DNA of 64,000 nucleotides from Syngnathus acus (taxonomy: Eukaryota; Chordata; Actinopteri; Syngnathiformes; Syngnathidae), in NCBI RefSeq assembly GCF_901709675.1, contig NC_051107.1, positions 4,530,001 through 4,594,000 on the forward strand, in the 5' to 3' direction. Position numbers and translations under genes: made by a program. The first letter of the stretch is position 1; the number at the start of each line of letters is the position of its first letter. Shown here piece by piece: positions 1 through 15,500 of this stretch. Below the pieces are notes generated by a model. It ran no database searches. It was not told the DNA's origin and worked only from the letters and a program-made list of their open reading frames with translations.

Positions 1-41
1 AAAGAGCGGCGACGGTCAAACCCCAAAGCCGCTCCCGTGCG

Positions 42-3196
<3,155 letters not shown>

Positions 3197-3718
3197 TTTT
3201 AGGATGTTAGTCGGCTTTTATGGCGGTCCCCCAAACGCCCATCACCTTAAATCTACTCACAGCGTCGACGTGAGAAGAGAGACGGACCTCAGACGGCCGC
3301 GGTGAGGCGAAAAAGAAATAAAAAGACGGTCCAAAGACGAACCGCTACATCCTGCTCGTTAGCTTACCCCCGGCATGTAGGCGAAATGTTACACTTCCGG
3401 GTTTACTTTTCAGAATAAAACACTATTCACCAAAATGATTACAGATGCTTTTATTTTGCAAAGCAACTCTGTGTGGCCTGCGATGGTTTCCGCCTCTTGT
3501 GATTGGGTGCAGTAAAATACGTCGGTGTCCGTTTTATTGTTTATATAAACTAATATTTTGTAATATTGCAAAAATACGCATTAAAGTTACATTAATATAT
3601 TACCAGAAGTGTTTATGAACGATTCTGAACTCGCGCAAGTGTCCCGTACACTACAGTTAGTCGAAATTGACTTAGCAGAGACGTTATTTTGATATTTTTT
3701 GCTGACTATTTTTTGAAA
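3197..3718. promoter_or_regulatory. shared head-to-head promoter of abcd2 and redic1
   Basis: The 522 bp between the two start codons must contain both 5' UTRs and both promoters. The abcd2-proximal half is CpG-rich (around 3258-3310), and an ETS-type site ACTTCCGGG lies at 3393-3401. No TATA box is placed convincingly for either gene. The half next to redic1 is AT-rich. The divergent arrangement of ABCD2 and C12orf40 is also found in human, so shared regulation is plausible but not shown by the sequence. Confidence 0.55.
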
Positions 3719-6700
3719 ATGAACTGGGTTGGCGGGTCGAGGTAGGTTAATTAATGTTTAATTAAAACTATAATAGCTTACAAAATGTCGTACTGAGCAT
3801 ACCTGTCCAAATTCCACACAGGAACCGGCTAATGATTAAAAATGATACAAGAAAGCAGCGGGTAAGACAATTAACTTAACTTCCTGTCACATTTCCATCT
3901 TAATTTGACATATGTGATTATGTCTCTTCTTTTCAGGAATTCTTTGAAAAGAAAAGAATGCAAAATAAATTGAAAAACCTGGAAGTTGCTACACCTTCCT
4001 CTAAAGTCAGCTCCATCGCCAGTATGGACCTTGTGACACTGTTTGTGGTCAACCAGATAGCTACAAAGAAAGAGCTTAAAGGTAAAAGGCATTTAGTAAT
4101 CCATTTTTTTGTGAGATATCCACTCATCTTAGTACTACTATACTATGATGTCTTTCAGATCCTCCCCCAGTATCAGTTTTGAGTTCCAAAGGAGGAAGGA
4201 AGAAACCAAATGTCAACAACCCCTTGGTGCTCCCCATGAGCCCCGGTTCTCCATCCCAATTGATTCTAGATGGGACCCAACCTCAATGCAGGTGTAAAAA
4301 AAAAAGTTGTTTTTATCACAGGCCACAGCGAAGTACTCGGGGAAAGGTTAACAATATGGAAAGCACTGCACATATGCAATCTGGAGTTAGACACCTTTGC
4401 CCTGCATTATTTATGTCCCCAAACAGAGCGCTAAAAATGATGTAATCTGATTATCAGAATGAAATACTGCCCAGTCATGCTGTAAACCTTGACTGCTGCT
4501 CTGTTGTTGTTGTAGAGTTCAAGATTACCCCACCAAACAGATTATCCCACAAAGCTTCAAGATTCGGCAAGTAAGTAGCAAAGCCGTTTTATTACATAAG
4601 GGGAAAAGCAGGCACACTTTCAAGGAAAACCACCATTTTAAAAAATGCCCCAAAATTGCCATATTGCAGCAAAGTCACCAAAATAATCCAGAGAGGATTT
4701 TATTTTCTTCACACCTAAGTATAATTTTTTTGGTAGTGTTTTTATGCTATCTGATATAAAATTACAGTTTGGGCGCCATCTTGTGGCTGAAGACTATATT
4801 GAAGTAAGCTTTGGCGCCATCTTGTGGCATTTACATGACATATCATTGATTGCTGAGTAAAATAATTTGCATAAAACATTTTTTGATTTCTATTTTAAGC
4901 CGTCACCAGTTGCGGAGTGCTCCTTCTCAGACAACATAGCAGCTGATTACCTGTCCCCCATAGCGGAACCCTTCAACCCCTTCTCATCCTCCTCCTCAGG
5001 TGTGTGTCTTCAGCAGTTTAACAAAATAAAAAATAAAAATGACACATTGGATTTGTCTCTGTAGGGAGATTATTTCCGCTGGAGGAACACAACCAGCCCC
5101 TTCCCGGCTGGTCCTTTACACCTTGGGAGACATCGGATCAGAATACGGTAGCTTCAATTGAACATCACAAATGAGATATGAATTAGAATCATGATTTATT
5201 GTCCTTTCAGCCGTTCTGTGTGCCCAGAGGGCTGGGAGAAGACATCGTCTGGTCTTCAAACCCGGCCACACCTTCAGGAGCTTTCTTTGGAACCCCAAAG
5301 TAACAATTTGACCACTTAAGGCCAATCTGAAATGAGAGAAACTGTTTTTTTTTTGGCGGCTACAGGTCATCCATTCATCACCCGAGATCCGAAGACACCT
5401 TCCTTAGCCATTTGTCTCAAATGGAGCCCCCCACCTTTGACTTCACGCTAAACCCGACATGGAGCGAGCAGCCATTTGAAATGGACATCTTTAAAAGCGA
5501 TACAAATAACGACTATGAAACTAATGGTAAAAATCCAGCAATGGTTTTCACCATTTTTATTTTATTTTTGCAAAGATCTTAACAATCCTCTTAACCCTTT
5601 AGCTTTTCATTTTGGGAGTGAAACATCAAATATAAATCTCAAGGATCAAACTTCAATCCAAACTTCAACCCCACAGTAAGTACTTTAATCCAATAACATG
5701 AATATTCACGTCTAACACTTGTTCTGTCCAGAACTGTCCCTGAGCCACAGCCAAACGACATCGGAGCACAGGTAAAGGAAGCAACACTGACACCTAGTGG
5801 TGAACCATAATAACAAAATCAGATTACTTGCATTAAAGTGGTACCATAATTTACATGTGCACCAAATGATGTATTTTTTTAATTAAAAAATGCCAGCAGT
5901 GAACGTCACACCATCCCACCACATTTAATTGGCTTTTTCTATTTTTAGCACAGGAATGTATCATAGCATAAAGTCAAGGTACCACTGTAATGAGTCTCAT
6001 GTCTCTTTCCTTCACAGCTCCCCAATTGCAGTTTTAACTTCAGTAAGTCCACCCACCCTCCTATTCAACACATTCCTCCCTTCATCCATTATGCAAAAGC
6101 GCTTAAGTTTGTTCTCCCTCCCTGCAAGCATGCCCGGAATACCTAATGAACGGTCGGGGGGATTCGCCAACTTCCTCTTGCAACAGAGGTTACTTGAGTT
6201 CAGCCTCCAGTGATGACCAACCCGCTACGGTTTGCTTGAGCAATAACCGACATATCGTGAGCCAGTTCACATTTTAAAATGAAATTCCTGCTATTCATTA
6301 GAGGGAAGAATGCTGTCACCCTGTGGGATTTCCTCAGAGACGAGCGCCAGGAAGCAACAAAGCACCCCGTGAAAAAAGAGATACAGAAACTCAAACCGTC
6401 CACGAGTCCACTTCCGAGAAATTCGACGTCGCCATTCAGTGCAGCTTGCTCTCAGATCCGTCTGTTATGTCACGACAGCGAGAAGCCACCAGGGGGCACC
6501 CTGACTTCACAGAATCTCCTTTCGAGCGAGAAGCAATGACTTACATGAGGCCAACCCTGTGGAGGAAGAAGAAATCCAACACTTTAGGAAATCTGAATAC
6601 AAGTCATCAAAGTAGCAGGAGAATGATGCCTCTTCAGGACATGTTGGGCAAAATCAGTCAAAGTAACAAATCAATTCAAGACCAAGAAGTAAAATACTGT

Positions 6701-6866
6701 TCTACTAAATATGTCATTCTTCTCAATAGGCATGCAGCAGAGCCCCTGGAAAAAGATCCCACCGGATGAAGCAAGGCCGGAGGCCACCACCACGAGGGCG
6801 CAGGGGGAAACACTCCAGGAAATAGCCGACATTTTGCTCCTGCTCAAGCAGAGACAGGAGGAGTAA
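3719..6866 (+). CDS. redic1: regulator of DNA class I crossover intermediates 1 (C12orf40 homologue)
   Basis: Fifteen exons: 3719-3741, 3822-3861, 3937-4081, 4159-4291, 4516-4570, 4900-4999, 5065-5147, 5211-5299, 5366-5526, 5603-5675, 5732-5771, 6018-6042, 6129-6229, 6338-6662, 6730-6866. Phases close to 509 aa. Anchors to the mammalian protein are the start MNWVGGSR, the following basic stretch ending RKQR, an EFFEKKRM-type coil, a VVNQI motif, a short MSPGSP box, and a near C-terminal block EKFDVAIQC. The last exon encodes an amphipathic [13 protein letters not shown] helix. The mammalian protein supports meiotic crossover formation and male fertility; this function is transferred by homology. 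Most of the middle is low-complexity and fast-evolving, as in the family. The exon 14 donor (after 6662) is the least certain junction, and an in-phase alternative lies 54 nt upstream. The exon 13 donor is also weak. Confidence 0.85.
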
Positions 6867-6921
6867 TGATGATAAGGGCAAAAAAAAAAACAACCATACC
6901 TGTTCTGTGCATGCTGTTCTA

Positions 6922-6971
6922 ATTAAACGTTTTGTGTTAACCTCCCGTCGTCATAGCAACACTGAAATAAA
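6922..6971 (+). promoter_or_regulatory. redic1 poly(A) signals
   Basis: An ATTAAA hexamer at 6922-6927 and a canonical AATAAA at 6966-6971 follow the redic1 stop codon by about 56 and 100 bp. Either would give a very short 3' UTR. The second lies 27 bp from the opposing slc2a13 signal. Confidence 0.6.
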
Positions 6972-6998
6972 ACTCCAAAAGCATTCCCGATTCACCGC

Positions 6999-8032
6999 TT
7001 TATTTCTTCCGTCTTAGACGCACAGACGATTTTCTTTCTCTTGTAATAGAATAGAAACTCTAGCAAAACATTTTACAGCTCAGACAATTAAATATACTAT
7101 ACATCGCTCTATCCGTCTCGAAAAGTGTAGTCACGTGAAACACTGCAAGATATACGACAAGCGCGTGGACAACTGCGAAAAAAGGCTAACGCAACACAAA
7201 GTGCAGCCGATATTGCGCAACCTGGAAACGGAACTTAAACCGGTTCTAAATTGAAGTACCATCCCCAATTAGTTGCACTCTGGCTCCTTCTTGTGGTACG
7301 AGAAATAATTACATCAATAAATCTTCGAACTGTGCATAATGTTACCGTAGTTTAAACGTCTATTTTTTTTTTTTTAGTCCAGTACTGTACATCTTAAGTA
7401 CAGTACATTTGCATTAAATCTTTAGGAATTGTTTTCAAACATTAATTTAAATACAATCTTGAACATTCACGCGCAATACATTTTACTTGAAATACAACAA
7501 GTTCACCATCAAAAAAAAAAATGGTGCACTCTCACAACAGAAGACGCCAAATTCTACCTACGGGTCATTATGACACACGGGTCAATTTGATCTGTTTGCA
7601 CATAAGGCTGTGGTGGAAGACAGAAAATGAAAACAAAAAAAGGATTGTACACAACCGGATGAAATACTGCACTTCCAAAAGCTTTGCCATTCGAGGCAAA
7701 TGAAACATCACCAAGGAGAAGAAATGAGTTCCTCATAAATGAGGGGGGCGGGAGGGGTGAGCATGTTTAGTGCCACTAGTTTTCAGCTGCCCACTCTCAC
7801 TACGTAAAAATAGAAACCGGGAGCTACTCCAAATAAAAAGACGGCGAGTGTGCTATGCTACGGAAATTCTCGATATGGATTTGCCACAACTTTATGTAGA
7901 CTGATGTGCAATATTTGTTCAAGTGTCCATGAAGGAAGAAATTACAGGATGTCTCCAAATTTGGCGTCGATTAGAACATTCACAAGGTCGACCGGAGGCT
8001 CCCAACCAAAAACAAATCCCCGAACATAACAT
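6999..8032 (-). promoter_or_regulatory. slc2a13 3' UTR with poly(A) signal
   Basis: The stretch after the slc2a13 stop has no coding content. On the minus strand an AATAAA occupies 6999-7004, implying a 3' UTR of about 1 kb. It is A/T-rich with an 11-A run near 7511-7521. Small open frames here lack homology or splice context. Confidence 0.6.
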
Positions 8033-11000
8033 CTAATCAACGTCGGATGCGTCGTTGTCCGATAAGTGGTAGTTTGACCCCTTGACCCGGATGTATTCCA
8101 CCTGCCGCCCCTCGTCCGAATCGGACGCGCCGCACGAGCACAGCCGGTTCTCGAAGAGGGCCTCGATCTCCTCCAGGCGGCGAGCTTTGGTCTCGGGGAG
8201 GCAGCCGTAGATGAAGATGAAGCCCAGGAAGGCCATGCCGGAGTAGAGGAAGAACGCCCCTGCAAGGAGACACCGGGTGAATAAAATGGCACGGCACGTC
8301 AACGCGAGGGAGGCGATTTGACACTCGTACAATCAACACACTGACGGAAGTTTAATGAAGCAGATGCAATCTCTATTTTCCCCGCTGTTTAGCAACAATG
8401 ACATTTCCCGATATAATTAAACACGTCGTGATCATCAGAGACAGCCAGCGTTCCAGACACAAATGATGTCGGGAACATCTGCCAATATTCTAGTCCAAAA
8501 TTGTCGGTCGAGATATCGGGATAGAGTCCTGAAAAAGTACTGGCTTCAGAAACAATATGATCGTATTGATTCATCGTATCTAGCTGACCATAGTAGGTGA
8601 AGTACTGCGCCAAGTGAAGGAAGGTGAGCGACACCAGCACGTTGAAGGTCCAGTTGACTCCAGCTGCACACGCGTTGCCCGTGCTCCTCGCCCACAATGG
8701 GTAGATCTCAGAATTAATAGTCCACGGCATTGGACCCATTCCTTGAGTGTGGACAAACATCTCAAATGAAACTCCAAAAATGAGCAATTGTGGATTTCCA
8801 GTCATGTCTTACCCGGCGCGAAAGCAGCCAGGTAGAACATCAATCCAAGTAAGACCAGCCATGAGAAGGAGGTCGGGCAGTAGTTGTAGGCCCAGTAAGT
8901 GTGTTCCCTCATCTGGCTGGAATTAGAACACCTAGTAGCAAGCATAATGAGAGGAGCTTGATATCCTTTAGGCTAAGGTAATCCTCCGCCCTCCACAGCA
9001 TACACACCTGCATCCTGTGACTCACCTGCCCCACGCCGCCTGTTCGGTGGAGGCCCTATTGACCGGCACGCAGGAGGAGGTGAGCAGCGTCGAGCCGTTT
9101 TCGCGGTAGCAGAAGCCGCAGGCGGGGTCCAGCATGCAAGGCTCGCACAGCCTGAAACATGCATTGATTCTTTATCCTCTGCGAAGAATCGATTGCTATT
9201 TTTGACTTACTGGTACTTGAGGCAGGTCGAGTTAGCCATGGAGGGGTCTAACGGGTGGAAGGTGACCGCGGGACTGTGCTGGGCCGATACAAGGAAACCC
9301 ACGGCCAGCAGACACAAGCCGAGACACGTGCCTGTGCAAAAAAAAACAACACTCAGGGGTGTGCTCACTTTTGCTGCCATTGGTTTTGTCTTACCTACGA
9401 TGCTGCCCAGGGTGAGCTTCCGTCGGCCCACTCGCTCCACCAGCCAAACGCCCAGCAGAGTGAACAGAAAGTTGGTGAGGGTGGTGAGTCCCGCCAACCA
9501 GATGGCCAGCCGGTCATCCCGCACTCCCGACATCTGCAGGATGGTGGCGCTGTAGTACCTGCCAGCCACACACAAAAGGAAAAAAAAAAAAAGTCCTAAA
9601 TGGAGAAAAAATTAAGGTTGTGGGAGCTTCTTGCCTGTTTTGTGACACAGACAAAAAAAAAAAACAGACCCGAGGAAACTGATGAGAGCGACAGGATGTT
9701 GAGATGGAGCGGTGAAAGGAGGAAAAGAAAAAAGTGAGACAGGTGACGAAGAAGATGCCTTGTTAGGATCATTCATAGCAATACAGAAACATCTCCGGCA
9801 CATTTTCTCCCCACTGAAAATGTCTGCTTCTTCACATTAATGGAATCGCTGTTAGCTGTAGGACATGTGGTATCTTTTAAGCAGATAAATTCTTTCCTTT
9901 GAAAAGGTAAGAAAGGAAAAATAGTCCGTAATGGATGGAGGTGTCAAAATGGAAAATAAATGGGCTGCAAATTGTGTTTTTTTTTTTTTCAATAGTGGAC
10001 CAAAGAGGGAATATTATCTTGGGAAGTGGTCTACTTTTTATTTTTTTAAATGCATGCAGAATGCATAATAAATGCATATATATATATAATAAAAAAAATA
10101 AAGACATCTGAAAATTTGCACGATGCACATTTGAGCACTTCAAATCTGAAACGTGCTTCTTCATTAATGACATCTGTTCGCTGTGTATTGAGAATGTGTG
10201 TGTGTGTGTGTGTGTGATCCGAGTCATAATAACAATCGTCATTAAAAATTTGATTCCACTGGAAAATGAAGAGGAGGAGGAAGTGATTAAACCGCTTGCA
10301 CGTAAAGAAAAGCGAATAAAAAAAAAAAAAAGAAGTCCAGCTTGAATTTAGTTTCGGGTCATGTCGGCTTATTTCGTGACATTTCCAACGTTTGAGGGGA
10401 CCATCTGCTTCCATAACGCACGTCAGAGACCAGATTGAAGAAACCACATTGGAAAGCTGCTAAATGTCTCTTGATTATTAACTTCCTTTATTTTATTTTA
10501 TTTCATAAGAAACTCTGGAAGATACATACTATATTTTTAGTTCTGATGTAATGGGCTGACAACCTGATAGAAAGTGAAGACCTCAGTTGGAGAAGGTAAC
10601 AACCAAGCGCTGGGTTCACGCGGGTTGATACCTCCCTTCAAATTTGGCGTTAAAAAAAAAAACTGGCGTCAAAAAGGGAGTCGAATCAAAGCTGAGTCCC
10701 GCTAATGAAACCCAGAGGAGATCACACGGCAGAATGTTAAGAAATAACAAGACGCCTGGATAGCAACTGGTTAATGGTCATCCGTACAAATGTATGTATG
10801 GCTAGACAGAAAAATCGGCGAATAATTGAAAGATGGATGAATAATTCAATTCACCAGAAGGAAACAAATTATCGAATGTGATAGCTCAACTGTGAACCAT
10901 CACGCAGGATTTATTTATATTCTATTTATTCACAGGATTATTTTTGGGGTTACCTAACATGCTCTACATATAAAATAAAATAAAATATAATAAAATATAA

Positions 11001-12502
11001 TAAAATCAACCCAAATCAAATCAATTAAATTAAAATAAAACAAAATAAAATGAAATGAAATGAAATGAAATGAAATGAAATAAAATAAAATAAAATAAAA
11101 TAAAATAAAATAAAATAAAATAAAATAAAATAAAATGAAATAAAATGAAATAAAATGAAATAAAATGAAATGAAATAAAATGAAATAAAATGAAATAAAA
11201 CACATTTTGAACATCCACTACAAACCAAATGAATTCCTTGGCCTCATCTTGATGACGCATCAATATAAATGGATTACCACAGTGGGGCTAATCAATCTAA
11301 TCCATACGAGAGCGAGAGAGCGAGAGAGGGAAGAAGGAGGAGGCTAAGTCACTGCCCACAGTGAGGGTCGAGATGAAGATAAATGTACAATTATAGAAGC
11401 ACACAGTCCATCGACCGCTCTTCAATAGGACACAAACACCATTTGTGACGGGTGCGATGTGTCACTTCTCTTAACAGCAGCCTAAATTCTCCTCGGCAAG
11501 CTCGTCAGTCACATTCAATATTGCAAGCTTTCTCACACACACACACACACATGCTGACGGCAGTGTGTGTAGACAACAATCCGCAGCGTGAACCACACAG
11601 GCGTTAAAAAAAAAATAAAAAATAGTACAAGCACACACGCACTTAGCCCATTGCCTTTGCTCTGGCGGTTGCTAGGCAACAGCACACATCCCCAGATTGT
11701 TTACAGAGCCGGGTAATATAGTTCATCTCGAAGGGGCGGCCAGACAGACATAGATGGGAAGATATAAAGAACAAAACAGCGGATGGAAAAATAAGTGTTG
11801 CGTTTTTTCCTGGCCGCTTGGCGGATGATGCGTCATGAAACACGTTGCCATTTAATAGCGCGCCGCTAAACTATGTGCATCTGTCTCAATGCGTTTGGGA
11901 TTATCTACTCAATGACATTTAAACACACTTCATAGTAAAGTTGCAAAAAACAAAATACCCCAAAGTGCCCGACAGTACTCACATGACCGTGTTGATTCCC
12001 GAGAGCTGCTGGAACATCTGGAGGCCGCAGCCCACCAGGAGTGCTCGGCGCGTGGGAGGATAGGTCAACATGCGCCAGATCACCGGGCCATCTGGAGACG
12101 TACAAATTTGCAAGATTCAATATAAATAAATAAATAAATAATGGATAATAAGGTTAGCATTGTTTAAATTAAGCTAATCAAAGAGAACAATACACAACAG
12201 TGACTTTTCCTGAACTGTCCATGGTGCTGATTGCTCTCACTGGGCCATATGGAGACGTACAAATTTGCACAATTAAATATAAATATAAATATAAATATAA
12301 ATATAAATATAAATATAAATATAAATATAAATAAATAATGCATAATAAGGTTAGCATTGTTTAAATGAAGCTAATCAAAGATAACAATACACAACAGACA
12401 GTGACTTTTCCTGAACTGTCCATGGTGCTGATTGCTCTCACCGGGCCATATGGAGACGTACAAATTTGCACAATTAAATATGAATATAAATATAATTATA
12501 GA

Positions 12503-12541
<39 letters not shown>

Positions 12542-15500
12542 AAATTGATAATAAGGTAAGCATTGTTCAAATGAAGCTAATCAAAGATGATAATACACAA
12601 CAGAAAGCGACTTTTCCTGAACTGTCCATGGTGCTGATTGCTCTCTCCCCGAGCTACTTTTTCGTCTCATTTTTGGTCCCAGCTGCGCTCTTATCTCAAG
12701 CGGGTAATTGCCACTCCCGCCTCTCAACCTGATCTCCAGACAGCATGCCGACAAGCCCTCTCCTCTGGGGAACCTGAGTCTTAATAAGATGGGAGAGCCA
12801 CCGGACAAGTATTGCGAGTGGAGGAGTTGTGGACGGGGGGGGGGGAGTTGCAAGAACCCAACACGGATGCATCTGCTCAGTAATGGTCTCAAAAAGGGGA
12901 GCAGCTGTGTGTAGGAGGGCTCGCTCTGGAGCAGACGCCTTTCGAAAGGGAAACCCGGACACACACACACAGACACGCACACAAATAAAGACCTACAAGT
13001 TTCATAAATGCCTTGAAAGTTTTTTTTTAAACTGGAACATTAAACTCATAAATCAGCGCCGCCGCCCATTGGTGGTAGAAATATTATCCCAAATTCGTGT
13101 AAATATTTCCCATGAGTCGGATATTGTCGTGCGTGTGTTTTTTTAAATTATTATTAAGGTCGCGCCACAATATGAAGAAGCGCTCTGACTGAGAAATCGG
13201 TACGCTCATGGGCCATTTCCTCTGACGCTAACCTGGCGGAGTATGATCGCTTGATTTCCTGCCAAGCCGACCGTTATCGTATTAGCCTCGAGGGATATCA
13301 AGATTTATGTACCCGTGATCAGCTATTCACAGAGGACCATCTCATGAAGAAGAGCTTCATTTGCTCCACGAAACACACTTTATCGATCAAACTGTGCTTC
13401 TTTTTCCCAACCAATAACAAAAATGTCAGCTTGAGGGGCGACATTAAACATCAACTGAAGTTAATTCACACACAGCTTCATTTCCTCCACCCTGCTGTAA
13501 TTCAATCAGATGAGATATTGAAAGCGGCTGGATGGCGGCGGTGAGATAAAAAAAGAAAATAAAAGCCAGCAAAGCCACAAGCGTCGTGATTTACGCAGGA
13601 ACTATAGCTACGTACAATTCATGCTAATTTTTATACACTGGTAGCTGATGCTTACCAATCAAAGCATAGGAGGACCTCGAACATGTCAGAAATCAAAAAG
13701 CCATAGCAGGCAACCTGTCACTCTTCCCTCTAATTATTTCTCCCTCTGGTCACCCCTTCTCATATCAACTTGTCAGAGTGGGACCACGTCACCTCATACT
13801 CGGCCATATTCAAGAGCGTGGGGGGCCAAGACTCAGGCTGAATAGAAACTAGGAAGGAATTTTTAATTCCATTATTCCAATTACAATTTCAAATTAATGG
13901 CAGCCAGAAATAGAAGGTATGTAAGGCAAGCTGGCTCAATATTCCTTCATCCATGAATGTCATCCTGACAACCACATAGGGAGGAATCACGACCAGATCA
14001 GGCTTGCTCAATTATTCACGAGCTGGAGCGTGCCAGTGGAGAGAAGAGTTCGGAGAAAGTCGTTGTTTTCTACGCTGGTTGACTGAGTCGGATTAGCTTG
14101 GGGGAATAAAATTATTATGCCCCTTTCAGAACAATGCAAGGCAGTAAGTGTGAAGTACAAGGTACTTATGCCTGACCCCTGAGGCACGCCAGACATGAAA
14201 TTACCATCACTGTCAGTTTTTACATTCTTTTTTTAAAATCTGCACCACACAGATTTGTAAACAAAGCTGAGAAAAACACTCAACCGTAACGAAAATAATA
14301 GATGACAAACAATAGTGGCAAATGACTTCAATCACTAAAGCAGATGGCGCACATTCAGAATAGCGACAATCTGTGAGCCAGTCTGTGAGAGGGCGTATTT
14401 AAAAAGCATTCTGATTGGCAACATCTGCTTTTTCAAATTTTCAAGGAGCGTTGCTCACTAGTGGAAGACGTTTGCGATCCTTGCATGAATGGGATTTGCA
14501 TTATTTTTTTTTTGAAAGCCTCAATGTGACCTTGGTGGTGGCTTGAATGAAATCTTGATCAATGACTTCATCATGCATCATTCCTTCCATCGTCTTTGCC
14601 TTTGTCGAGGCGGCGGATCAAAAGAGGTCATTCTGTCAAGTCCGTCTCCTCGTCATTTATCATCGAGGAACTCGACTAAATCGGTCAGGACAAAAGGAGT
14701 AGTATTGCGATATTGTACTTTTCTGTATCGTTACCGTTTGTTTCTGCATCGGAAAAATAGTCGTATTGATTACAAGGGCTCCCTCTAGTGGTATGTTAAT
14801 GAATCGCTGTTACAATTCAGTTTCAGGGTGAAACGATGCAAAAAAAAAATCAATTTTGACTGCTTTTGAAGAAAAGTACCTCCGAAGGTTCCCAAAAGTT
14901 TGGAAAACCTCCAATTTGTCACTTTGACTAGTTGAAAAGAAGTCGGTTTGTGCGAGTGAATAGTCCAATTACTGACTTAACAATAGCACAGAGCGAACAG
15001 GGCCGGAATTGAATGTCGGTGCCTTGAACGTGACACAGCTACGTTGAACGCATTTAGTCGAAAACATTTTCTTCCCTCCAACTCAAAGAAAACAATCCCC
15101 TCAATGCGTCGTATTGATTTTTGTTCAACAATACGATAATGAACACTGAGGACCCAGAAGTGCCTGCTAATATCTAAAAGATCAATGCCTTTCCCCAACT
15201 ATAATGAATAGGCAATTGATGGCGGCTAGCAATAGCGCTAAGCTGCACAAAAGATTCATCGGGAGCAACTAAACAGTCGTGTTTATTCACGACAGCTGGA
15301 CGTCCCTATGTTTTGTCGTCCCGTTATTGAAAACCAAGAGCAGCAGTGGTCTCATTATGATTTCTGTGTGGATTTAAACAGGCTTGTGGTCCACTGTGGA
15401 GTTTCATAAAAATGCTCAAAAGCTGTGAATTATTAATAGTCAGAAGCTCCAGCGAAGGGAGACGGTAAAACTCACCGACTGCATAAAGATGAGGCGTGTC

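Noticed and set aside
10954-11263. Three overlapping open frames of 67-86 codons rich in Phe, Ile, Leu and Tyr
   Set aside because: They are translations of the pentanucleotide array on the minus strand; the 5-bp period keeps frames open without selection.
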